In this document: piece by piece, positions 55,376-64,000 of the stretch
Numbering within the stretch: position 1 is the stretch's first letter
Layout of the letters: every line of letters begins with the position of its first letter
Assembly: GCA_016748015.1 (NCBI GenBank)
Contig: JAAOMT010000436.1
Span: 631,522 to 695,521 of the forward strand
Source of the DNA: Geosiphon pyriformis
Lineage: Eukaryota; Glomeromycota; Glomeromycetes; Archaeosporales; Geosiphonaceae
Reading direction: 5' to 3'
Length of the DNA: 64,000 nucleotides
Program-made: the position numbers and the translations under genes
Notes under the pieces: model-generated
Told to the model about the DNA's origin: nothing
Databases searched by the model: none
The model's input: the letters and a program-made list of their open reading frames with translations, nothing else

Positions 55376-55804
55376 TTGTTTAGCAACAAAATTTCAGTAA
55401 TAATTTTGGGTTTATATATTGATGCTTCAACTAATGTAAGATTTGATCAAGTCTATAAAGTAAATTTTTGTATTATCAAAGCAATTAATTTAAGTTTTCA
55501 TGTAATACTAAATGGTAATTTCAATAAAAATGGAAAGAGATATAATGTAAGTTTCAAAAATTGTGTTGATCTGAATTTTTATAGCTCTTTTTTTAATAGA
55601 CTGGTTGTCAAACTTCTAACTTGGAACAATTTAAAAAGTGTAAAAAAGATTATTGACTATATTTTTGTTAGTAAATATCTTTTATTATCTGTAATAAGTC
55701 AAAGTATTAATAGTGTGTCTGAATTTTTTGATATTAACTACAAGGTTGTTATAGTTTCTTTTGGCCTAAATGGTTTTGTAAACAGATATTTAAATATTAT
55801 TTGA
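55376..55804 (+). pseudogene. L-d endonuclease domain remnant
   Basis: Open stretch of 142 codons corresponding to the C-terminal half of the LINE endonuclease. ISVIILGLYIDAST matches L-a LSVLILRLYAGAS; VVKLLTWNNLKSVKKIIDYIF matches L-a AVKLLTWTNSRGVRKTIDFV; ISQSINSVSEFFDINYKVV matches VHRSVSDVGEHFETNHQTV. Openness reflects low stop creation, not function. Confidence 0.8.
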
Positions 55805-58800
55805 AAACATGCTAATAAAAACCAATAGAAATTTGGAATTAAGGATGCTAATAATACTAAATAAACTTATTTTAAAGAATATGTTTCCAATAGGCTTTTT
55901 AGAGTAATAAATAGATTTATGAAGAATAAGATTCTAGGTAATTTGAATGTTATATAAGAAATATTAAGAAAAATAATAGTGAACTTAGCAGACACAGTTT
56001 TTTCTAAACACTAATTTAAAGAGTTTAATCAATTGAGAAATAAGCAATCTTTAAAATTTCTTAGACTAGAATTGTTGATTGCCAAAAGTATTAAGAAGCT
56101 GAATTTAAGTAATAAGTCTAAATATGATTATTTTTTTAAGAAGTGGTTAATAATTAATAATAAAAAGACCTCCAAATTGATGTTTTGGTTCAAAATAACA
56201 TAAAATCAGAAGATATTGCTAAACATTTGTTAATAATCAAAAGAATATATAAGAAATCTAAATATTATGAATCAAAAATAACTGAAAAAATGCCCATTAA
56301 AAAAGTGGATAAAAAATGGATAAAAAATTTCAGTTCTAATAAGAGAAACATGATAAAAAGTATTTTAAAATAGTTTTTTTGCAAAGTAGTTTTTGATCAT
56401 TTGATAATTAGAAAAGAGCTGGTTTTAAAGCCAAATGAGATAAAATTTAGAGTTGATAAAATTATGATAAATTGAACAAGGAAACAAAAAGTTTTTTTTG
56501 TGTTAAATAATATATAATCTTATTAATATGTACTATTAAACTATATAAAAAATAATGTTTTTGCTAATATGATAAATAAGATCAGCATATATGAATTATT
56601 TTTGATAATTAATAATTTGTTAGATAACAAAGCTGTTAGTCTATTTGGCATATTAAATGAGCTTTGAAAACATTATAATAATAAAATAATAGGATGTTTT
56701 TTGAGTTTACTAAACTTTTTTTTGGTTTTTAATAAAGTTTTAATTCTTTAAAAAAGAGCTTAGGTCTTAATAATTTCTAAACTTTATAATTGAAATAGCA
56801 TTTTAACAAACACACAACCTATTGCATTAAATAAAACAGCAAAAAAAATTTTGTTAAAGATTCTGTTAGACCAGATTTTGTTAGTTTATACCAGATATAA
56901 TGTTTTTTGAGATGACAATTTTTTGGTTTTAAAGAGTATTTCAACTCAGTTTTTTGTATTTGCTATTTATTTGGTTGTAGAAAATGCTTTGAAAAAAAAC
57001 TGCAAAATTTGATTAGTTCTACAAAACATATACAAAGCTTATAATTTAGTTAAAAGATATTACTTAAAAGCTAGTTTAAAATATATCAAAATATATAGCA
57101 GATTTATTAAGTTTTTTGGCAATATATACAAAAACAGAATCAATAAGATAATAACAGATTTTGGTCTTTTAAATAATTACAAAATACAAGATAGGCTTGA
57201 TTATAGCAAGATATTTTCACTATTTTTGTGAAGAATTTTTTATAATCTTTTTTTATGTGAGGTTAAAAGACAAGGACATTTATATAGATATAGAATTAAT
57301 ACAAACTTTATAGCAAAAACAGGCAGAGTAAAAATGAATAAAGATAGATTTTTTTTTTGCAGCAGATGTATTTGTCAATAATACAATTTGAATAAAAAAT
57401 AGTTAAGTATCAACACAGTATATTTTGAATATAATTAATAAGTTTTTTATAATTAATAACATTTTTATTAACAATAACAAAACTGCAATAATTCTTATTA
57501 ATTAAAGAATTGTAAATGCTTCTTTATACATTAGTGGTTAGCCAATATTTATGGCCAAACATAACAAGTTTCACAAATATTTGAAGATATTTGTATTAAT
57601 AAAAGACATGTCTAAGTCTAATCTTGTTAAAACACATTTTGATATTAAGTTTTTTTTTAATCTAATATTTAAAAAAACAGTATTAAATAAACAATTCTCA
57701 TATTTGGTTTCAATAGTTTTATAGTCTATCATTAATTACTGAATGCAGTTCAGTTTTATATCTAAAAATATGTGTTAAAAATGTGATGTTATATTAAGAA
57801 AAAGATTAAAATTCAAGACTAATCTATCAAAAAACTTCTCTAACAAAACTTTGTATCATCTTTCACTTTATAGATTAAAAATTTTTGAACAAATTCAGAC
57901 AGAAAACAAAATTGTTTTTTTTGGTTATGTTTGCTAATACATTAAGAATTCTTAAATAATTGTTCAAGTATTGTTTTCTGAACTTGCAAATTTTGGAATA
58001 GACTTTATAAAATCTTTTACAATATCTTATTAAGTTGAAAATTAGTTCTGTAAATAATTTTTTAGCAGATATTGTGAAATTTTTTTTGGATAACAAGATT
58101 TTTATAGCCAATAGCTTATTTAATACTTTTTATGATTCAAAGCATTTTTTGATATTAGAAATTTTAGGGAACTTCTTTTATTATAATGTAATTTACTTTT
58201 TGAAGTACTTTGATATTATTTTTAATAACAGATTGTTGAATAAATAGGGATTGGTTATGAGTTAAAAAACTTTTTGTTAAATAAAAAGACTAAGTTTTAG
58301 AAGTCCAATGTCATTGTAATTTAAAAAGACTTTAACTTATATAAATAATTATGATATAAGTTTTAATAAGACTATTTTTGCTTCTAATTGCTCAAATTTC
58401 TTTTATTCATCTACTTTTTTAAATGTTTGTAATTATTTGTATGGATTGTGGGCTAAATTATTTAATGTTTATACAGATAGATCATTAAAATTATTAAGTA
58501 TTATAGAAATAGTTGATAGAATAACAGTTTGTTTTTTTGATATTAAAATAGATATAAATATAAAAATAAATAGAATGTTATTTTTTATAATGTCAGAACT
58601 TCAAAAAATTGCTTTGGTATTGAAGTGTATTTTTTCATTATGCTTAATAATAGTATATATAAACAGTTAAGCAGCTTTAAATACATGTGTTTTAAAATTA
58701 GTGCTTCTTTTATTGAACTTTTAGAACAAATGCTGAGTAGAAAAACATTATATAATTAACTTAATCAGATTTAATAATATTTCTGTTAAGTGGATTAAAG

Positions 58801-59018
58801 ATTACTTAAGGAATATTAATAATAACAAAGCTAATAATCTTACATGTAATACAGCAATTTTTGGCTTTGTTTTTCTTATTGGGATTTGTAAAAAGTTCAT
58901 TATGGCTAATGACTAAATTGTATTAGAAAATGCTTGCCACTTTGATTGAAATATTTGCAGAATAATTTGTAGAGCTTAGTAAAAGACAGACTCAGATATA
59001 AAAGTTGTAAATAAGACA

Positions 59019-59303
59019 TTGGTTGGAATTATAAATTGGATTAATACAACAGCAGTTTGGCATTCAAACTTCCATATGCTGTCAGATTTTATAGACAAAA
59101 TTTCAACAATTCTTTGCACATATCTGATAAGACCAGTTTATAAAAAACTATCAGTTGCTATTAGAAAGAAGCTTTATAATAAAGATTATTCAGAGGTGTT
59201 GTGTTTAATATGTAATAATATTGAATTGCCTGATTATGTATTTACTTGCTTGAAAAATACTTTGATATATTCTGAGATTTTGCTAAGCCATATTAATTTG
59301 TAA
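59019..59303 (+). pseudogene. L-d C-terminal Cys/His domain remnant
   Basis: Follows RNase H. It contains AVWHSNFHMLSDF, a Lys/Arg-rich helix, and CLICNNIELPDYVFTCLKN, a CX2C...C arrangement typical of the zinc-binding tail of two-ORF LINEs. L-a lacks this part in the window because the A1 LTR interrupts it. Confidence 0.65.
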
Positions 59304-59747
59304 AAATTTTTAGTGGTTGAATGTTTTCTATTATTGTCTTTGGTATTGTGTATTCTTTTTTCAAGAATATTAAATATTAGTATTTATGTAAATTTATGTA
59401 AGAATTTTGTCTTTAAAAAGTAAATTGATAAGGCAGTTTTGGTTTTTGGGGATAAAAAAAAGCTGTATTGGTAGTAATCAATTTTGTTTGCCATTTGGCT
59501 AAAAAATATTGAAATAAGTTGTGATTGTTCAAAGTAAAATTTAGAGTAAACATAAAAAAAAGTGGATTAGTTAGTAATATAAAAGTAGTTAATACTGCTT
59601 TTTATGCTGTGTCTAATTGTTTATTAATAGAAGTTGTTTATTTGCTTAATATTGTTGAATTATTTGCTGTTAGTTTTGGTTTGTGCAAAACTTGTTTGTT
59701 TTTTTCAGATATTTGTAATAATATAAGAATATATATAAGTGTATAGT

Positions 59748-59990
59748 ATTGTTTTAATTAGTTTGAATAACCAGTTATATGTAAAAAGCACATAAATTAT
59801 ATTTAGTTAAACTTACTTAGTTTGTTTCTATATATTAGATAGTAGTTAGGTCATACTTGTTAAATATAAAAAAAAAGACAGCTTAGTTACTATTTAACAT
59901 ACAGAATTAAACTATGTAATCTTAACTAAATATAATTTATACACTTACTACATATAATTAGCTACTTAAGCTAATTTAAACAATACTATG
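59748..59990. repeat. Inverted pair of LINE 3' ends
   Basis: Two arms of about 65 bp (59748-59813 and 59925-59990) are imperfect inverted copies beginning or ending AGTATTGTTT. They are the 3' ends of L-d (+) and of another LINE fragment (-) placed tail to tail. Confidence 0.65.
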
Positions 59991-60288
59991 TATCTATATA
60001 AACTATTGAACTACTATTAATACCAAAAAAAAAACATAAGGCAAATGTTTATTAAAGCTTATTGTTATGAATTTAATAATATCAAGTATATAAACTACTT
60101 TATCTAATAAAATAAACTACCTTATCTAATAAATCCAAATGTAATTTAATAGCCAACTTATTAACTCAGCTTTTTTTGTTTCCAATTTATTTTTCATATT
60201 AGCATATTATATCTTATGATAATAAAAATTAACCAAATGGTAAGAAAAATTAATCAGTACATAAATAGCTTCTTTTTTATTGTTATAT
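59925..60288 (-). mobile_element. LINE 3' end fragment, tail to tail with L-d
   Basis: Minus-strand reading matches the LINE 3' end seen at 51880-52300 (ATTAATAAACATTTGCC, a T run, then AGTATTGTTTAAATTAGC). It is cut on the right by the B2 LTR at 60289. The last 100 bp before the LTR are AT-rich and not assigned. Confidence 0.5.
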
Positions 60289-60920
60289 TGTTATGGTTGA
60301 AACCCATAATTTTTATTAGTTATCACATGTATTAGTCACTGATGTCATATAATTAGCCACTCTATTTTTAGATAATGATTATTGACCTAATCATTGACTA
60401 CTTTCAATAGCTATATAAGCGATAAGTCTTTTAGCTATAGAAAATCATCTCTCAGACAAAAATCAAATAAATAAAAATAACAACTTTCATCTCAATTACT
60501 CTCTTATTACTAATTTTCCTTTCCCTACTTTCAAGTATCCAAATATCTTAGGATAAAAAATTACTTGTTGGTCTTTTCTTGTTTGAATAATTGTAGTATT
60601 TGAAGACTATTTGTATAAACATGACTGAAGAGCACAAGTTGATACCTGATATTGAATTCTAAGAGTGCCGACATAAAAGCATAGAATTAATACCAGCGGT
60701 GATCAATTGTTGACAGTATGGACTATCTCTTTACCTTCAAATTCCCCAGTTATCTTTGAAAAGAATAGCGACTGAGATATTTTATGAGACTGATCTTGCA
60801 TATTGAATCCATACTCATTCAATTTGCTCTTTAAAATTGAATTCCCTTTTGATTATTTCTATCACCCTACAATCCTGTTTTCCCTTGCTATCCATTAGCT
60901 TGTTACTTCAACCCATAACA
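60289..60920 (+). repeat. B2 5' LTR (632 bp)
   Basis: Begins TGTTATGGTTGAAACCC and ends CAACCCATAACA. Colinear with the B1 3' LTR, but with two copies of the 12-bp unit instead of eleven. The internal sequence continues TAAAAG then TAGTGCTCCCTG, as in B1, the probable primer-binding site (TGG altered to TAG, or offset by some bases). Confidence 0.88.
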
Positions 60921-60984
60921 TAAAAGTAGTGCTCCCTGTGAGGTTGTCAAAATTCACTTATTTCCTTATTGTATGGGTAATTAC

Positions 60985-62481
60985 TCATATTTGCCATAGC
61001 AATTAGAAGAACACTTTGCAGTACACAACAGAAACGACTTGGATTTCATTGAACTTAATTCTCTGCCCTCCTGCTTGATCTGTTTTCCCATTGAAGAACA
61101 ATCCAGCAGACAATTCCAAGACTTTTAGAACTGGTTCCTGAATGAGCATTCAGCTGAAACCTACACAGCCTACACAATCTATTACTTTGACCAAGCTTAC
61201 TTTGAAAACAACTTTGAAGAAAAAAACAACAATATTAATCAGCTCTTATACTCAGCAACCTTTGAACAACAACCTTCTGAATTCGAATATCTAAATCACC
61301 AAATTCACATCTGGATTACTGCCCATCAATTAGCTGAAACCTCTTTTGAAACAGAAAAAGAAAGTTACCAAACCACTCTTATTTTTGATTTCTTCCCAAG
61401 TGATTCAGATCATTCCACTCAAACAGTAACTCCTGAACCAATGGTCTAAGATCCAATGCAAGCAAACATTTTAGCCGCCCTCCAAGGCATACAAACTGCT
61501 TTGGGGCAAAGAAACAACATCCCATTACCATTATTTAGAGGTGATACACAAGATCTAATTGAATGGTTGGACAATTTTGAAAGAGCAACCATTGCCAACT
61601 AATATGATAATGAGTACAAGTTCCAAATTGTTGGTGGCTACCTTCAAGGCTCTCCTGCCACATGGTTTTCACAAGAAACCAATGCCAATGTCCAGCACAG
61701 AATTATCAAATAGATACCAGCAGATGCAGAAGAAAACAATACCTCTTTCACTACCCAGTTTGAAAACAAGTTCAGAACCCCAATCTTAATATCTAAATGG
61801 TGCATGGAACTGGAAAAAAGAACCCAAAGTCCTGATGAAGTTGTAACCAAATATGCCAAAGCAAACAGAAAGTTAATCAAGTAAGTAGACTCTGGAAGAA
61901 ACTGGACAGAAGAACAAAAGATTTACTCCTTTACAAAAGGATTGAAAACTAACTTATCTTATGCTCTTTGGCCTTTCTTGGCTCTAAAAAACAACTCTAC
62001 AATGGATATGGCTATTGAACTCACCCAAAGGATTGAAAATAACCAAAAGATGCATCTGGGATCCACACTTCCAGTTTTTGCTCCTGCTCCTGTCATGGCC
62101 CCTGCTCCTCAAGTAGCTGCTACTTTTTTTGCTGCCCAAACCCAAGACCCAAATGAACAATTGATAGATAGACTCACAGCTAATTTTGTCTGGTTATTAG
62201 AACCATTGGCACAAGCAGTCAGAGATAATTAGCAATCTCCCTATCAAAGACAGCAAAATCATGGCCCACCTGTGTGCTATTGTTGTGGATTAACTGGATA
62301 TTATTCAAGAGATTATAACAATCCTCCACTGCCTTCTTCAGCTCCCAGAAACAATAACAACCAAAACAACAGACCCAACAACAACAACAATGTCCCCAAT
62401 CAAAGACCTAATCATGCCAACATCAATTTTTTTGGAGAGGATCTCCTAGTTGAAGTTGCTGTTTATCAGCCTTTAAACTAG
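60985..62481 (+). pseudogene. B2 Gag
   Basis: One frame from about 60985: EHFAVHNRNDLDFIELNSLPS, then YYFDQAYFENNFEEKNNNINQ and the Gag core (PLPLFRGDTQDLIEWLDNFE, KFQIVGGYLQGSPATWFSQE, FTTQFENKFRTPI). A helical part follows (KTNLSYALWPFLALKNNS), then Ala/Pro-rich linkers and an Asn-rich tail. Stops at about 61126, 61447, 61600, 61711, 61882 and 62230. The zinc knuckle reads CYCCGLTGYYSRDY, losing both the His and the last Cys that B1 retains. It ends at the TAG beside the slippery site. No frameshift was found, so it is the better guide to the family-B gag frame. Confidence 0.83.
62472..62478 (+). promoter_or_regulatory. B2 -1 ribosomal frameshift site TTTAAAC
   Basis: The gag frame reads CCT TTA AAC TAG; slipping back one base gives CTA GTA GGC and an open protease frame. 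Same heptamer and same distance to the stop as in B1. Confidence 0.75.
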
Positions 62482-63573
62482 TAGGCACATTTCCAAAAAG
62501 TGAGAGTACAAGCCAACCAGAAAAAAACTCCTTTTATGCTTTTAACTTAACTGATAATGACTATAACATAGATGAACTAGCAATCAACACCTCAGAACCA
62601 ACCAGAAAGAAGAAGAAAGCCAAGGTTGATTTCGTTCTAGACCCCAACAAAGCCTCAACTTCTGCCGCTGATAACAATGAGCCACCAAAGGCTAAAGTTT
62701 TTAAGAATTCTCCAAAGTTGGAATCCCCAGAAATTGTACAAAAATCTGGACCCTATTCCATTGTTAAAGATATCATGGAAACCTCAGCACATATTACCTT
62801 TGGCCAGTTAATAACCCACCCACAGTTTAGAAAGGATTTTCACAAATCCTTGATTCCAAAAAAGAAGACACCAAAAACCAACAAGCGTCCTCACCAAGCT
62901 GAACTTGCTGACAATAGCAATGTTATCCCTCTGATTTGTAAAGCCCAAGTGGCTGAATACTTCATTGACTTAATTCTAGACAGTGAATCATCTGTTAGTG
63001 TTATTGCCAAACACTTTTTGGAAGCAATTGGTAAAAGGATTGATAAACTTTCCACTAGACCAATAACCAACATACATGATGACAAAAAGAAAGGACTGGG
63101 TATTGCCAAAGCTGTTTCTGTCCACATCAATGGAATCAGTATTGAAACTGACATGGAAGTTTCTGAAGCCAAGGAATACACCATCATTGTTGGCAATGAA
63201 TGGTTCAAGAAAACAAAAGCTTTACTTGATTATGAACTTTGTGAATTAACCATCAGATATGGTGAGAAACCCATTGTGGTTAAGTGTTGCCATTGAACAA
63301 CTTTCCCAGTACCCAAACAAAACCAAGAAGAAGAACAATCAGATAAATCAGATGATGAAGAGAGCAATGAAGAAAAAGAACAAGAAGAGCAAGAAGAAAC
63401 TACTAAACTCGCCTATACTACCTTCACCAGCAATGGCAAACCACTGAACAATGTTAAAGCAGACAAAGAAGAAATCATTGTAAATGGCAAGCTGATCTGC
63501 TGGCTTTATTATGATATTCTTAAAAGAACTTTTGAAAGAAAACCTGGCAAGAAAGCCAAATACAGTTTTTGGT
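62479..63573 (+). pseudogene. B2 protease region
   Basis: The -1 frame continues LVGTFPKSESTSQPE, a Lys-rich linker, then IVQKSGPYSIVKDIMETSAH and the retropepsin-like domain: LICKAQVAEYFIDLILDSESS, IAKHFLEAIG, GLGIAKAVSVHINGISIETD, EYTIIVGNEWFKK. The active site is DSES: the glycine is Glu (GGA to GAA), a different change from B1's DSRS. A single stop (TGA for likely Trp) at 63294 precedes an acidic tail ending GKKAKYSFW. Confidence 0.83.
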
Positions 63574-64000
63574 AGTATGGTCCTTGTGCCCAGTGTTGGT
63601 GCAACAAACTCTTGTATTCTCCAAGCAATGAATGCAAATCATGTCTGATCTATTACAAAGATTGGGAACCAATCAGTTTGATACCCAGAGAAGAATTGAA
63701 AGAAGTACAGAAGTCCTTTGAGAATGAACCACCTGAGATCCAATCACTGGTTGTAGAACAAAAAAAACCTTCTCCAGAAGAAAGAAAAATAGACATTGAA
63801 AATTTGCTGGCTAGAAATAGCCCAGTTATTTCCAAAAAAGATGATACCCCTGGATGTACCCATGTAATACAACACACCATCACCACCAGAGAAACTCAAC
63901 TCATCCATTTGAAGCCTTATCAATCCAATCAGCACAATGATGAGTTTATCAAGAAAGAGATAAACTGGATGAAAAAACTTGAATTCATACAAGAAACCAA
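63574..64000 (+). pseudogene. B2 Cys-rich segment before RT
   Basis: In-frame after a stop: CAQCWCNKLLYSPSNECKSC, with a CX2CXC then CX2C spacing suggesting a zinc site, followed by IPREELKEVQKSFENEPPEI and a conserved approach to RT (NDEFIKKEINWMKKLEFIQET) where the window ends. B1 has the same segment near 47240-47660 with one Cys lost to a stop. Confidence 0.65.

Larger units (their letters stand above)
54397..59850 (+). mobile_element. LINE relic L-d
   Basis: Plus-strand LINE, 5'-truncated in ORF1, AT-decayed but still readable. In order: the zinc-knuckle region KYEKCGYFEYFVLKYN (about 54460), ORF1 C-terminus (SLKVLIIKIDGLKSKIIVF), and endonuclease (55376-55804, with VVKLLTWNNLKSVKKIIDYIF). 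RT follows (about 56830-57400, with ILLKILLDQILL, LVLQNIYKAYNLV and LFLCEVKRQG), then RNase H (58437-58670, YTDRSLKLL and SELQKIALVLKCI). A C-terminal Cys/His region (59019-59303, CLICNNIELPDYVFTC) ends the coding part. No intact ORF. It belongs to a subfamily close to, but distinct from, L-a. Confidence 0.85.
60289..64000 (+). mobile_element. Ty3-like LTR retrotransposon, family B copy B2 (5' part)
   Basis: Plus-strand element starting with a complete 5' LTR, followed by a primer-binding site region, gag, frameshift site, protease and Cys-rich segment. The window ends just before RT. It is less decayed than B1 but still has stops and altered zinc-knuckle and protease residues. Confidence 0.9.

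Noticed and set aside
37200-59850. L-c and L-d as the two halves of one LINE split by nested LTR elements
   Set aside because: Both contain the ORF1 zinc-knuckle region, and they differ in subfamily, so they are separate copies.
46600-63300. Family-B stops as evidence of an alternative genetic code
   Set aside because: The island genes use TAA and TGA normally as stops and read without reassignment; the TE stops fit G to A and C to T mutations.
1-64000. tRNA or rRNA genes
   Set aside because: Read by eye, no cloverleaf with A and B boxes and no rRNA core was recognised; a covariance-model search would be needed to exclude them.

Overview
The window looks like nuclear DNA of a repeat-rich filamentous fungus. 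An arbuscular mycorrhizal fungus (Glomeromycotina, Rhizophagus/Gigaspora type) fits best. The grounds are very high AT content, small introns, fungal-type genes (Cut8/STS1, a fungal CaM kinase, SEC5), and layers of LINEs and Ty3-like elements. The lineage is an inference; the gene families are read directly from the sequence.

Layout. (1) 1-6754: 5' part of a Ty3-like LTR retrotransposon (family A, copy A1) on the minus strand, inserted in a LINE. (2) 6755-12300: that LINE (L-a), minus strand, fairly young, with ORF1 and ORF2. (3) 12301-18250: an extremely AT-decayed LINE relic (L-b), plus strand, carrying an equally decayed solo family-A LTR. (4) 18.9-36.0 kb: a gene island of six multi-exon genes: STS1/Cut8 proteasome tether (+), CaM-dependent kinase (+), homocysteine S-methyltransferase (-), translation release factor eRF3/SUP35 (-), DDX59-type RNA helicase (+) and exocyst SEC5 (-). 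For the first five, my exon chains sum to whole codons and give continuous family proteins. (5) 36.0-60.3 kb: nested repeats. These are an LTR-A scrap, a LINE ORF1 relic (L-c), the 3' part of family A (A2), a nearly whole family-B LTR element (B1, +), LINE end fragments, a fragment of a third LTR family (C, -) and a long LINE relic (L-d, +). (6) 60.3-64.0 kb: the 5' part of a second family-B element (B2, +), cut by the window end.

The genes do not form one pathway; they are housekeeping functions: nuclear proteasome anchoring, Ca2+ signalling, methionine recycling, translation termination, RNA remodelling and exocytosis. The repeats hold the less ordinary biology. Family A carries a complete dUTPase between protease and reverse transcriptase. 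Family B uses a conserved TTTAAAC slippery site at the gag stop. Both families have an unexplained ORF between integrase and the 3' LTR. All the LTR elements and LINEs carry stops or catalytic-residue changes, so none in the window looks autonomous as read. No rRNA, tRNA or CRISPR array was recognised.
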